64,000 nt of DNA from Mesodorylaimus sp. YZB2_4 (lineage: Eukaryota; Nematoda; Enoplea; Dorylaimida; Dorylaimidae). The stretch covers positions 62,001 to 126,000 of the forward strand of contig JASANH010001213.1 of assembly GCA_030248295.1 (NCBI GenBank), in the 5' to 3' direction. Both the position numbers and the translations under genes were made by a program. The notes under the pieces were generated by a model. The model was not told the origin of the DNA, made no database searches, and was given only the letters and a program-made list of their open reading frames with translations. Below are positions 31,842 through 44,324 of the stretch, in pieces. Positions within the stretch are counted from its first letter, which is position 1. Every line of letters starts with the position of its first letter.

Positions 31842-32975
31842 ATGAGTTCGACTTTGGCAGTACCTGCAGAGTGCAAAATCAAGTTGCCGTTAGATTATTC
31901 GACTATTTAAAATAATACTTATCTCAGTGGCGAGCAGTTTTCAAAATATTTTTACGACTACTCGCACTTTCAATGCATCGTCAGCCCTGGTTTGCAACGT
32001 GCTGGTCTCATAAGGTTCATCGCAAGTGGTTTCGTTGGAGTTGTGGGCTATATTATGATGTACGCGACATTAGGACACGTGTCGATCAGTGGCTGCACCT
32101 TAATTTACCACAAGGCTACCATCTTGTTGGAGCTTGCTCATATGCTTGTCATGATTCAGTTCGGATTTGTCCAAATATTTTGACCTCAAATCCCTTCTTT
32201 GTGAATCACTCAATTTTGGTATTCCTCCATGAACAACGGATGGACCCTTGGCGACACACTCAAGCTGGCAGTGTCTACTCTGACCATGTTCCTCACACTG
32301 GAACGTTTCTTGGCTGTCTGCGCCGCGCTTGCGTTCAAACACTTCAACAAACCTTGGATAGCGTATACGGCCATTGGGTTCTCGGTGGTCATCGGCACGG
32401 CACATTTGTGGTGGATTGGTATTTATGACACAGTCCAAGTTCCTAACACAAATGTGTATAAATCAGTCCCTACACCATTTTCATCAAGTCCTTTTTATAG
32501 TTTTACAGTCAATTTCATCTACGTCGCAAAAATAGGTTTAGCCATCATCATTTTTGTTTTCTGTTCAGCGACAGCCATTAGGTTGAAAATGGTGGTTAAA
32601 AAATCATGGGCTATAAATAGCAAGGCAAAGTCAGATTGGATAACTAAAAAGAAAGCTTGCATGATGGCATTTATTCTAGGAATAAGCGTGCTTTTTGATC
32701 ACGTCATATGGGTCTCATACAAAGCAGACAAGAGGAGCATAGTCGATGTGGGCCCAGACACGGCTGTTCTTACCCTTAGCTTCGAGCAAGCAATGGCCGA
32801 TATCGAACAAAAGAAGATTACAGCCAGCTTAGAAATAGGACAAAGACTCCTTGGGCAGCTAGTGCACAGCTGGAGATTCTTTATCTGCTTGGCTCTAAAT
32901 CAAACAATGGCGAATGGATTCAGGAAGCTAACGGGTCGCTTGAATGCTGTTTCTGAGGCACCTTCAAATATTTAA
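31842..32975 (+). CDS. Seven-transmembrane receptor, nematode-chemoreceptor-like, frame interrupted
   Basis: Exon 1 (31842-31882, MSSTLAVPAECKI) splices across a 45-bp GT-AG intron to 31928, in phase. The frame then encodes YDYSHFQCIVSPGLQRAGLI, helix 1 (FIASGFVGVVGYIMM) and helix 2 (LIYHKATILLELAHMLVMIQ). The main block 32229-32975 has helix 3 ending TLERFLAV, the E/DR-like switch, then helices 4-7 ending near FRKLTG. Between them are two TGA codons in frame (32181 and 32199). Dropping one T of the TTTT run at 32178 and adding one base near 32228 gives a plausible loop containing a Cys. A 95-bp intron is the alternative. It looks most like the Sra/Srab branch of nematode serpentine receptors, but this is pattern memory and not a search. 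Confidence 0.55.
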
Positions 32976-34214
32976 AGTCTGGCCTCGACCAGGCAAAATG
33001 AGTAGGAGTATACACTAGACTGCTGATTGCTGACTCAATTTACACTAGGTACATATATCTGCGAAGCGAGAGTAAAAACTTTTCTAACCTCATTTTAATC
33101 ATCCTCAAGAGATTTTGATTCAATATATACTGCACAAAGGGGTCCAATCCCCCCCCCCCCCCCATAGTCGAGGGTCCTAGAAACCCTGTATGCCATCTAG
33201 CGCTAGAGGGGGAGAATCTTGGGGGGAGAGGAATTTTAAAGAGAGCGTGTACGTTTACTTGTATTTGTTACATATGATAATGTGCGATATATACCCGTAT
33301 GTAAGATTTGCCAGATACAGTAAATCTTACAAGTAATTTGAGTCCTATATGATTTACACGCTGCTCTAGCCTTCCTCAGTGCGTTGATGCAGGGTCTCCG
33401 CGCGTCCAGATACTTTGCCTAATGCACATCATCAAAAGCAGATCATTGCTTATTTGCCTTGAAAAATATTAAACCAGTGACTTTGCATGACAGCATTGTG
33501 TCTGCACTCGTAAGCTAATATTTTTCGAGAATTGTATCCATGAAAGGTTAACATCACCAACCGCTTTCGATATCGTCGGGGCACATGCACACCATGCCCT
33601 GGCCGTATGTCGTCCTAGTAGGAACCATAGATAACAAGCGCTCGGTATATAAGTGAATAAAATGAGCCTAATCTCCGAGCCAAGAAAAACAAGCTTATTT
33701 CCGTCAAATCCCCTGTAACAAAGGAAACATGTGGCATTGATAAATGAGCATGAACATTCTTGCAGTATATCTGCCCTCGAGGCTTAGGCATCTAATGATA
33801 AGCCATAGCATTTTACTCGAAGCGCATGTTTCAGCATATTTAGGTTGCTCGTGCGAAACAGCACAGCTAGAAGGCTTCGGGGAGCCTGTCTGAACAGCAG
33901 CAGTACACAGAACAAAAGCTTTGTGGGTTTAACATACACCTCAATGCATACATATGTGTGCGAATGATACACTGTGCACTGCGCAGCATGTCGGGCTCCC
34001 TCTCACTTGTGGCCGAGTAGACCAGCCATCCTAAGCCCTGGTTATCCACTGTGTGTTGGCTGGCCTAAAAGTTTTCAGTCTTCATAACAGACTTTTTTAA
34101 AAATAATTAGCAAAGGTTAGCAAATGCTGCACGGCGAAGCGAGACTCAGATTTCCCGCTACAAAGTGGACTTTTCGAAAAGTAAAAGGCATGTTCTTGAG
34201 GACATATGCCACTA
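32976..34214. other. Intergenic
   Basis: Contains a 15-bp C tract (33149-33163) and AT-rich sequence; no gene supported. Confidence 0.5.
33149..33163 (+). repeat. 15-bp C homopolymer
   Basis: Uninterrupted C15, about 190 bp downstream of the 7TM receptor stop codon. Confidence 0.9.
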
Positions 34215-36596
34215 TCACACGGCCGCATAAGTTCTAGTCATGGGCACGTATTCCCTGGCTTCGTGTGCGAGAGTCTTTGCCTTCAGGTATCGATAGCACC
34301 TCACGATGCCGTATAAGAAATATATTTCGATAGCAGTAGCAATTATCATTGAGATTCCGATAATCATCCGCCGTCCGTCAACTGATACATACTTGTTCCC
34401 TTGAGATGCAAATACCAAAGAAACAATCGCCACGATAATCATGAAGACGATACTAATGATCTGAAAAATGTAGGTACATTACTATACCAGACTTGCAGAG
34501 ACCGCTATCACTGTCACTAATGGTCACAGTAAGTTCCACTCCATGCTCACTATCTGTATCTGGTTCATGCTCAATATACTTTATGCATACTGTAAGTACT
34601 GTATAAATAAAGAAACACAAAGTATGACTGCTGCAGTTTTTTCCAGTACTGCATTGGTACAAAAAGTAAGATCTATCGATTCATTGTAGAGTTTTTACCG
34701 CCAATCTTTTTTACTGTTAAGGCATGTTGCGCATTGCTTGGGCCGCCAACCCCGACGGGGATGCCACAGTTCTGTTCCGAATGAGGATCGCAGTTTAGTA
34801 AGTCCGTCGCTGGCTGCACACCTGGCTCTGGGAGACTCACCCAGTACCGTCTAGTGGCGGATGCTGATTCTGGCCCAGTATCATCCTGGGACGGTAGTGC
34901 TTGCACAGAATGCCCTCGTGTGCGGTGCTCCTAGTGGGGACATCGAGGGAAGGTGCCGAGAGAACTGGTCACCTCGCGCCTCGCTTATCATGACATGACT
35001 GCTGGCCGGCTCTAGGCAAAACGGGTTGGAAGTCCCGTGAGGAACTGGAGCAGCACGGGGCCAAACCCACAAAAATTTTGAAGAAATACGGACGAATGCC
35101 GAACCGCCGCACCGCTACATTCACTGTATTGGCCATTTTGATTGGCTGGTTGAAGTAGAGATTAGTAGCATCTTCCTCATCTTCAGCGCATACCGCATGA
35201 ATCATTTTATTTTTATGCAAATTTTTGTCAAGCGGTAGCAAAAACCTAGTGAATAGTCAATGCTTACTGCCAGCACAGATCATCAGTCAGGCAGACGCAG
35301 GTCTTTCTGGTGAGCCACGGATTGCAGATGTCTAACAAGTGGCTGAGATGCAGCGATATTCTTAACACACACTACATAAAATGGAAGTAATCTTTTCAAA
35401 TTATTGATTTTAAAGCTGCATGAAAAACCAGCAGGAAATTCTACATAGCTGCAAACACCAAGTAATAGAATATATGTCAGTAAATAAAAAATTAGTGTTA
35501 CTTAATAAACTTATTTTAAGCAACTGTGCTGCAGGAAAAGGTTACGAGGGCTGGTGATGATAATTAGGCAGGGGCTGATCGTCATCAATGTTATTATAAC
35601 ATTCTCGAGGACAATCAATGCTGACAACAGCAATCCAGTTCGGTCATCTGAGAACATTCTAGACGAACCGATTCTACATAGATATGCGATAAATAGTGAT
35701 ATCAGCATGTTCCTTGCAAAGTGATCTAGTTCTAGGGTTTATAAGGTGCCTCCTTCGTTGTCTAAGATTCAGTGCTGTTGCTATCTATGCCGGGTGCGGC
35801 TCTAGTAAATTGGGTGTGGTTCAAGGATAAGTTCAAGTCGACGACGGGATGACTTTAACAAAGTTACGGCGATTTTTATTTTAGCATTTCGGCTTATTTT
35901 GGCAAAGCCTTTGCCTTACCTTTTGAGACTCGATTTTGGCTTTTCTTGGTGATAGCCAAGTTAAACGCTAGACTGTAGCCCCTTTCTCAAAATGGCTTGA
36001 TTGCACTGTAAATACTGCACTTTTTTGGTTCTCGAGTTTGTGTGCTTTTCTTAACAAGAAATCTGATGCGTTTTGTTGAGTAAGATGCTTAAAACTCTAA
36101 GCAAAACCCACACTTCTTTCTAGGAGAAATAAACTTCTGGTAAAGTCTTTCTAGATCTTAGCAAGAGTCTTGATAGGGCTTGGTTAGTTTTCTAGAAAGC
36201 TTTTAGTTATTGGCAAAAATCCGCAGAAACTCAATTTCTATGGCAGGCAAACCATACTCTTACCTGAAGAACGATGTGAGGGACTACGGGTGCGGGTCTT
36301 TCTGTCAGTACTCCATAGACCATTGAGGTGATCACAATAAGTCCAATCACAAAGCTGGTTATTCCCCCAGCGAATTCACCCACCCTGCTGCTACCGATGA
36401 TCACGTATCGAGCATTGCCCGTGACATATATTATGATTGTCCTGATCAAATTTCCGACGAGCAAAAATAATTCCACACCACCGATAGTCAATGCCCATGT
36501 TCGCACATGGCAGCAGCAATGGCGATAATCTGGATGATTTCCGTCGAAATGTCTTGCATGGTTGAGTGGGGTTTGCTGATGAGGTTCGTAGGACAT
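34215..36596 (-). CDS. Four-TM cluster family member 1 (two exons, long intron)
   Basis: Exon 1 is 36596-36264 (111 codons, MSYEPHQQTP... to VPHIVLQ) with donor GTAAGA. Exon 2 is 34460-34215 (acceptor TTTTTCAG, starts IISIVFM) and ends TRTYAAV; 192 aa in all. The family signature is CCCHVRTWALTIGGVEL opening TM1, TM2-TM3 with GVL, the intron after PHIVLQ, TM4 and a terminal RCYRYLKAK tail. No known domain is certain; it recalls LAPTM-like or nematode DUF-type tetraspan proteins. Its intron (1803 bp) is about thirty times longer than in its paralogues and contains a SINE-B. The bases upstream of the ATG resemble those of member 5. Confidence 0.8.
34725..35085 (+). mobile_element. SINE-B copy in intron of family member 1
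   Basis: Runs from a head near GCGCATTGCTTGGGCCG through CACCCAGTACCG, AATGCCCTCGTGTG and CTGGCCGGCTCTAGGC to the tail AACCCACAAAAATTTTG. A short SINE-B head in the opposite direction (GACGAATGCCGAACCGCCGC) abuts it at 35091. Confidence 0.65.
35696..35830 (-). repeat. Dispersed repeat, pair of 7365-7490
   Basis: The reverse complement matches 7365-7490 (GCCGCACCCGGCA, ACAACGAAGGAGGCACCTTA). It lies in the long intron of family member 1. Confidence 0.6.
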
Positions 36597-37200
36597 TACG
36601 AGCGAACATAGAGCGTTCGAGTCCGACTGTGTGCACCAGAAGGAGTGCAGAGAAATGGAAGGCGACGATGAAAAGTAGAAAACTTGTTTTGCCTTCGAAA
36701 GACCGAGAAGTAGGCAGAATAACCTCGATGTACGAGGTACTTTACTGGAATGGTTAGATTTGGGGAATCCCGTAGCATGTGGAAAAACTTCTGAATGACG
36801 CACCCATTTTGTAGTTTCTGCCAGCGTGGGCTTTCTGTACTCTACCCCGAAGCGTTTCTTTTCTATTCTTTCACCGCCATAGAAACCTAACGCCAATAGT
36901 GTATTGTACTGCAGGGAAGTCTTGCAATACCTCGAGATCTCGCGTGAGTTCGACCTAACTAGGAGTGTGCGCGAAGGTGCAGGCTATTGGAACGAAATTG
37001 CAGCTTATTGTAACCTTGGATCGAGCATGACTGAAACTGAGCCAACAGATCAGTGGACGGAAAAAGACTGATCTAGAGCATATGTGAACAGCTCATGCCG
37101 ATGAGATGCAACAACTGCAGCAGGTGTATCCAGAGGCCAGAAGGCAATGCAGAGCTAACAGAAAGTAAAAAGGTGTCACAGATCGCATGAATCACGTTGT

Positions 37201-37858
37201 TCAGGCCTTTGTAGACGAATAACTCAATGGAACAGTTGCGTGCCCAGCGATCCTTTTGGCATATGCTTTGTATTTCAGATAACGATATGCGCGGAAAATG
37301 GCTACGAGGAACAGAATAGTAATAACTGTTCCGACCAACAAACCAACGACTTGACCAATGATTTGATGAAGTCTGCCGAAGTAGCTTTCCCATTGTCTGG
37401 TTTCCCTCTGCGACACGAATGAGGCGATAAAAACTAAGCCACTGGCAACACCAATGATCTGAAGGACTAGGCTGACCACCTTAAAGAGTCCATGGTTATC
37501 ACATTTAAAGAATACTTTGACCTACCTGAAAAACTAAATGAGGTACAATTAATCCGGGCCTTTCCTTTTTCAAGCCAACCAGCATCAGGCTGACCACTAG
37601 CACTGCAATGCAAAAAGCAACAACTGAGCCGACTAATTCTCCGAGTCCAGCAGGGCCGTATGCAGTGTTGTATACTCCTCGGTACGAGGCGTATATTCCA
37701 ATCGAGGCCAGCATATTAACCAGCAAAGCGATCAACTCAATAATACCGATGACAATTGCCCAAATGCGGGCATGACAACACATTAGGCGATAGCGAGGAC
37801 TGTTATCATCAAAATTGTGGACGAACAGAGGAGTTTGTTGATGAGCCTCGTAGGACAT
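37201..37858 (-). CDS. Four-TM cluster family member 2 (two exons)
   Basis: Exon 1 is 37858-37526 (111 codons, MSYEAHQQTPLF... to VPHLVFQ), donor GTAGGT. Exon 2 is 37458-37201, starting IIGVASG; 196 aa, 67-bp intron. TM1 opens CCHARIWAIVIGIIELIALL; TM3 is LVVSLMLVGLKKERPG. The C-terminal tail AYRYLKYKAYAKR ends YSSTKA. Exon 1 has the same length as in members 1 and 5, as expected after tandem duplication. Function unknown; probably an endomembrane or plasma-membrane protein. Confidence 0.85.
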
Positions 37859-38369
37859 CCTTGTGCGACGGTCTCAGGCAAAAATGGATGGTAAGCCTCT
37901 TAGTTAGTCAGAGCAGTCGAAGTCGTTGGCAGTGCGCGAGAACTCGTTTTCAACGACGAAAGTATGTGACAAAGGAGAATGCGAGGAGTTTTGTGCGCCA
38001 GCCAAGGGGATTCTGGTTGATTTCAACTTTCAATAAAGAAAATTCGGGTACTCTTTATACGGTTTCTAACTTTCTTTTATCTTTGATTTTCAAGGATGTG
38101 GGTACAACTCCTTTGTGGCAACGATTCTCACTATCAAGCTGTTTTATGAACCATTTGGAAAAATGGACAGCATTTTATTTTTTTTTTTTGAATGTGAAAT
38201 GTAATTGCCTGCTGCGAAAACCGTCATGGTATCTAACTGGTTATCCCCCAGCGCTTTTCGCAGAAGACGTGCTCCAGTACCCTGAATAAAACCGACGCCA
38301 GAAGAGGCTGTACTTTAGCAAATATTGAACATACCCAACGCGAAGTTTGTGCTTTTCTTCCTTTACACT

Positions 38370-38440
38370 GGCCGCTTGGTCTAGGGGTATGATTCTCGCT
38401 TCGGGTGCGAGAGGTCCCGGGTTCGAATCCCGGAGCGGCC
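38370..38440 (+). tRNA. tRNA-Pro (CGG)
   Basis: Acceptor stem GGCCGCT/AGCGGCC, D arm TGGTCTAGGGGTATGATT, anticodon stem CTCGC/GCGAG with loop TTCGGGT (anticodon CGG at 38402-38404), T arm CCGGG-TTCGAAT-CCCGG. A canonical, intronless, presumably active gene. It sits between members 2 and 3 of the four-TM cluster. Confidence 0.95.
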
Positions 38441-38833
38441 CTGCTTTTGCTTGCATGCCTCTTCGTAACAGTGACAAAAGCCCACTATCACTCAAATACC
38501 TACATAGGTGCGTACCCAGGTTGTTTTGGACTTTGCATCCTGGGCCCAGTGCCCTAGGAGTACAAGGGGCCGGCCCATTGTGTCCCTAGGCCAGCAGGGC
38601 TTACACTTCATCCAGCTTGCGGCCCACTGGATCCCATCAATATATATATGTCTGTGCCCTGGATGTCTAGCATTTTTTGTGTAAATCCCACCACTATCTG
38701 TCACGGTGGGTTTCACCTTCTCACTAAAACTCCAACAGCATATCGTCCTCACAAAAATCAGGCCAGGCATTCCTGCACAACAACTCAAGCCGCATACAGC
38801 TTACGATTACTTCCTACACTTGCTTCTCGCATT

Positions 38834-39448
38834 TTAAGCCAGAAATTTTTTTTCTTTCAGGTAATGATAGGAACGAATAATGATGTAAAGGAAAAAAGCT
38901 TGTATGCTAGCCGCTGCGAACATAATTATTGCCTCGGCCACCTCCGATAGTGATGCTGGTTCTCCTGATTTTGGAGCTGGGACGATAAGAGTGATAATCC
39001 CACCAATCATGCAACTAATGACTGAAATCACCTAAAAACTCAAACTTTAAGTTCAAGTCATAGTCACCAAAAACAAGTTTACCAATGCGATCATATGCGG
39101 AATTAAAAGAGATGGGTTCTCATTCCTTAACCCAACAATCAGCAACGCCACGACAATAATGCCCAGGAATAATCCGATGACGCCCCCGATGACGGCACCT
39201 CCCGTAATGTAATTATGGACATAGCAGGGAATGATAGAAATCAAATTAATAGTCAGAGCTATTAGTTCCAAAATTCCAATAATCACCGCCCAGCGTCGAA
39301 TATGGCAACAACAAAGAAGGTAGCGTTTGCTGAGGGTGTCATCAAAGTATTGCTTTGAAGTTTTCTCATCGAAATCCATGTTGCAATGTATTTCTGGATC
39401 ACAAACTAGTGGAGGACAACAAGGCTGATATACTGATGGGCCTTCCAA
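38834..39448 (-). CDS. Four-TM cluster family member 3 (two exons)
   Basis: Exon 1 is 39448-39083 and exon 2 is 39031-38834; 51-bp intron (donor GTAAAC, acceptor TTTTTAG). The product is 187 aa from ATG 39448; a later in-frame ATG at 39379 (MDFDEKTSK) gives 164 aa and better fits family lengths. TM1 opens CCCHIRRWAVIIGILELIAL. Exon 1 ends IPHMIAL, so the usual Q at the splice is L. Exon 2 has APKSGEPASLS in the loop and ends RSYHYLKEKKFLA, the shortest tail of the set. More diverged than members 1, 2, 5 and 6. Confidence 0.8.
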
Positions 39449-39938
39449 AGGCTACGAAAGATAGGCATAGGAAAAAGTTTATTCAGCTTGCGTGCTTGAA
39501 GAGTTTTTTCCGAATCGAAAGCGATAATAAGCATTCATGCGCAAAATCAAACGAGTCGCAGAAGTAAGCTGAAATTAGCATTCATATATTTGAATCAGGA
39601 GACTGAACGCGCACGACCAAATGCATTGCGGGTGAGTATATGAGCAAAAAGGCGACGCGATGCTCAGTTAGAAATAGGAAAATATTTGCCATTGACAGCT
39701 GCTGCTGGTCTCATTGTGTGTTGAAGGCGGACCAAAAGTTTATTTGATCCTCCTACAATTACCCACCGTATTTCTGGACTTCTGGGCCGCTTATACGACT
39801 ACAAGAGCAATCATACACTGAAACTTTTATTTTTGACAGCAATAAGAATTGTGAGGGGCAAAATTATGAAAAGAAACTTAAAAAGAGGGCTCTCGAAATC
39901 TTCGTGACTGGAAGTTAGTTATAAGTGATAATGCTTAC

Positions 39939-40936
39939 GAGAGGGTTTCTGAGAGACTCGACCGGCACGGCATATGGTGGGCCAGTCGGATTTTTTCACC
40001 CCCCTCCCTTTTTATGTGCTTAATCGAAAGTACTCACAAAACTATGACGTAAGAACGTATTTGGCTGGATACTCTGGGAATCGCCAGTTGATTCATGACT
40101 TTTTTCACTGTTTCACTACGTATCGATCTAATTCTGTGCTAGAGTATCTGTCTTTCATGAAAAATAAGAAAAATTTTAAATTTACTGGCGATTTCCAGAG
40201 TAAGCAGCCAAAGCCGCGTCTATGTCATAAGCGGCACGCGGGTGGGAAATTCAAAAGGTGCTTAATCCGGGCACCCCTTCCGAATTCAAGTTTTCTTCAA
40301 TATCTCCAGCAAAAATCAAAGAATTTTGACGCGGAAAAAACATTTGAAAGCTCTTTCCATCGGCTACAAGATAGTTAATTACTGATCAGCGCACCTGATC
40401 AACAGCTAAAATTATTGATCAGTTTTGGCTAAAATTGCCTAAATGGGATATAGTTATCCCACATGTGCACAATAATTTAAGGTCGTAGGGCGAAATTTCG
40501 AGCTGCTTTGCGATGCAGTGGCAATAGGCTACTAAATCAGTGAAAAAAACAGGGTCGGACGGTTTTAATAATTTGCCCATAATCGTACTCTGTATGTGAG
40601 TGATCACGGCTGATCTCAATCGGTTTTTGTATAATATCTCATCAAAGGTAATACCTAACGAAATTTCAAAAACAGTTTTAGATTCCTTGGAGTGTAGCGG
40701 TCATTTCTGTATTTTTAAAGTTGTTCTAGACCTAAAACTAAGCACGTTATGATTGTTTGACTAAAAGTGACCACTTTTTACCTATAATGTGCTATGTTTT
40801 CATATGTGGGCATTTTAAAAAATTTTACTTTCGCTAAGACAATCAGTTTTGTGAGTACTTTCGATTGAACAGATAAAGAAGAGAGGCCAAAAATTCAACT
40901 GGCCAGCTTCAGGTCGAGTCTCTCAGAAACCCTCTC
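39939..40936. mobile_element. 998-bp non-autonomous DNA element with perfect 25-bp TIRs
   Basis: Bases 39939-39963 (starting GAGAGGGTTTCTGAGAG) and 40912-40936 are perfect 25-bp inverted repeats. TTA occurs next to both ends, with one extra base on the left, as a 3-bp target duplication would give. The interior is AT-rich with secondary inverted repeats (CTGGGAATCGCCAGT against ACTGGCGATTTCCAG, and TGATCA clusters). The 134-aa ORF inside has no transposase features. Confidence 0.8.
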
Positions 40937-43615
40937 TTAAGTTATATTTATGAAATCTTCACGATGCCCCAGCAGGAAATACTGTGAATGCGGGGACCTG
41001 TGGCAGCCATGGTTGGCTTCAGTAGATAACGCGCTGAGAAACATATACGTGCATATGATTCAAGAGACGAGACAGAAAACTAAGCACTAAGAAACTCATT
41101 AACAAATGCGGCCACAGATTATGCTGGAGGTGACAGACAGAGAATCAAGTGGTAAGATCAGCTATGGCTTGGAAGTGGATGCTAGAAAACTTTTTCACCC
41201 TTGTCCATCCAGTGAATTAGTCAATTTAGCTCTCAAATATATAGACATTATGTACTCAGCAAACCAGCTTGGATGGCACGTCGGCGAAACGAGATTCGTC
41301 GTCTGATCGACATAGGAAGCCAAAAGCGAAAACCGGATTGGGAAGGAAAGGCAAGCTATTGCGCAGTTTGAGAAAAAAGCTACAAAACTTAAGGCTAATA
41401 TGAGATTTGTGTATGACCTTGCAGATTGAAACGTTGTGCTCAAAGTTGGGAAGGTGGAAAGTCTGATTGTGAGACTGTACTTTAAGCATGATATCGATTA
41501 TACGTAATTATATCGTACTGTATGTAATCTAAATTGGAATGCAGGGCCAATTATTGTCAGCGCATCATTCATCGTTTTGGTTTTTTCAGGGTTTTATGCA
41601 CTCTCTGACAACTACAGAAGTTGGACTTGTCAGTAAAAACCTCGTAGCAAGCAATCAAGTAACGGAATCTCATACCTTCCTCATTCCTATTCACAGGCGC
41701 GGGCTATTGAGACACGTGAATTTCCATGTGGTCTTTAACTCTCAAAGTTAGGCGGACTATTAGAAACGGCCAAGTTATTCAATATTTTGAGCAGTAATGG
41801 GAAAATGACTAGCCTGGGTTCCTTGGCTGCATTTCGAAGAGGCAAGGTGATGGGCGGAGAGGAGAAGGACAACTATGCCCGGTTTCTACTCACGATCAGG
41901 TGTCGTGAACACGGCCTGATGATGAAGGAACATCAGGGTCATAACCCCCAAAACATTCCCACCAGTGGCCTAATCGCCTAGATATGAACGTAAATCAACG
42001 TGAAGGAGTGAGACGGCTTATCCAACTTATCACCCTATGCAAATTCAGGTTTACAGTCCTACGATTCCGCAGCACATGGCCATGCAAGACACTTGAACTA
42101 ATCGAAGCGAACATGAGGTGCATGGACACGCAAATTATACGTAATTATATCGTTGTACCGACAAGTCTAGACCACTGAGAGTGTAAAATAAGCAAAAATG
42201 AGTGATGTCATCGTTTTCGGCACCCTAAAAAATCCCTGAAACGATGTAAATTGTTTTGAAGTTCCATTTCACTCGAAAGAGAACTCGGAACGATGCTCGG
42301 GAGAATCCCATCGTGAAAGGATGACTTGAAGAGTACCTTTCAGGAAAGGGAGGTTTGTGAAAACGGCGCAAAATCCAAAGAGAAGGTGTCAAGAGAACCG
42401 CCAGCTGAAAGGGACACTTTGCGGAAAAGTCACCCTAAGACGAGTTTGTGAATACGGCTTGTAGATAAACTTGTCACAAGTCTTGTACCTACATAGAGAA
42501 AAAATTTCTTGTCGACTTAGCTTACATTTACAACACTGTACTTCGTTTAGAAATAAGCCTAGCGATGGGGTGTCATAAAAAGTTTGTGGTTTTACAGCCG
42601 AAGTGACAAATATATGGAAACACACACTCTGTTTCTCTCATTGAATGGGAGGCATGTGTCATGGAGTGTCTGGGTGCAACCATCCATTGGGGACAAGGAA
42701 CTGGAAAACACTCATAACTGCACAAAGTAACCCACCTGCTGTGCTGACCTGTTGGCGTTGCTTACCCCAGCTGTTTCGTCCCTGCTTCTTTTGTGCGTTT
42801 GTTCGCCAGTTCTCTAGAAAAGTGGCAAGCGATGTCTGAGGGGGTCATGCGTCGTTCTAAACTCTCTTTTACCGCTTTTCGCCCGTTTGGCTCCCGTTCC
42901 ATGGCGCCGGCGTTTTCCATTCCACGTTATTTGGAAATTGGTCGTGACATTGTGTGAGTACAGTTTGGATTGGAGCAAGTGGGGGGGGGGGGGGGGAGTT
43001 GCTGACCAAATGCTGACTTTGCTGACCAAATGTTTCATGGCGAAGCTCCACTGATGTTGAAGTAACAAAATCGAATGTCAACATCATGAGACCAGTGTAA
43101 TAAGGATCCAGCTGACGGAAACAGATGTTTCAGGAGGATAGATAAGAGGCTATATTCGGAATGTGGCTCCGGTAGAAAAGGTTAGGATGACATGAGATGT
43201 GTTGTGTTTAGGCTAGGGCTAGGTAGGAATAGCATGCCAATCTGATAAACTTGACGGCGCGAAGTTGTGTGAGCAGTGTTCAAGTAAGCTTTAATCGGAA
43301 CAACCGGCTACCTGAGTAATCTGATTAGACAATATGACTGAAAATGGTTTGGCTAGTGTTCGCGCAAAAGATCTGCCTTTTAAAATTTAAACTGAGAAGA
43401 TATGTACCATATGTACTGCAGCACCAAGTTGAAGTCGATTCCATTCATTCGGCCATTCATCGATTCCTTCACCCGTCATCTTCTGATGCATTGATCATGC
43501 TCGCCCATGAAACAACGCACTGGTCACTGCTTATATTTGTAATATCAGAGTCACTAGCTCACTCAGGATTCACATTATCTCTCACTCCCGCTGCCTGCCA
43601 CGCGCTTACAACATC
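40937..43615. other. Intergenic, no supported gene
   Basis: 2.7 kb between family members 3 and 4. Only short ORFs, plus a 16-bp G tract at 42981-42996. Confidence 0.5.
42981..42996 (+). repeat. 16-bp G homopolymer
   Basis: Longest uninterrupted G run in the window. Confidence 0.9.
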
Positions 43616-44324
43616 CTATCTTGTAACAGAATTAAAGGGAAGGTATCTATTATCTGTTGAGAACAATGGCAAAAAAGCTACACTACAAAAAAATATCCAG
43701 CTTTTGCTTCCTATAAATTCGCCAAACCATATCGATGGCTCACCAACCGAGTGGTTCACACGCATGGCTGAGTGGGCCATGAATTTCTCTTTCAAATATT
43801 GATAGCATCGGATGATTACAAAAAGAAGGAAGCTTTCGATACATGAAAATATTAGCATAAAAACTCCAGCCACAGTCCCGATGACGGTCATATATTCCTC
43901 TCCACCAATGTGTCGATGGATGGCGTAAAAGCTGACGAAGCACAGAATAGCACCGATGACAAAGCCAATTATGACCAAGCACTAAAAAGACGATAAAGAT
44001 TTAGTTTGAAAGCTAAACAATGGATATAATAACCCTTACCCGTAAAATAATGTGTGGGATCAAAAACCAAGGATTTTCTTTCTTCAGACCAGTTATCAGT
44101 AACGCAACGACAATTATACAAACTGCGGGTCCAGCTATACCCCCGGCGAATGCCCCATCGGATAATACGTGGGTTAGGTACGCAGTCAGAGCGCCGAAAA
44201 AATTTATGACAAGGCTTATAATTTCGAAAATGCCAATAACCCATGCCCATATTCGGACATGGCAGCAGCATAGACGGTAGTCCTTTCCATTTTGGCTATT
44301 CGGGGCGAAGGTTGGTTGATGCAT
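43616..44324 (-). CDS. Four-TM cluster family member 4 (two exons, extended tail)
   Basis: Exon 1 is 44324-44040 (95 codons, MHQPTFAPNSQNG... to IPHIILR), donor GTAAGG. Exon 2 is 43981-43616 (starts CLVIIGFV); 58-bp intron; 216 aa. TM1 opens CCCHVRIWAWVIGIFEI. The cytosolic RCYQYLKEKFMAHS is where paralogues nearly end. Here the frame runs on for about 48 residues with a new hydrophobic patch (SWIFFCSVAFLPLF), as if the ancestral stop was lost. An antisense ORF overlaps this extension. Confidence 0.8.

Noticed and set aside
39974..40378. 134-aa ORF inside the 998-bp TIR element
   Set aside because: No DDE/DDD residues or known transposase motif; AT-rich chance ORF.
43344..43802. 152-aa plus-strand ORF
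   Set aside because: Its second half is antisense to the spliced exon of four-TM member 4, which has family support.
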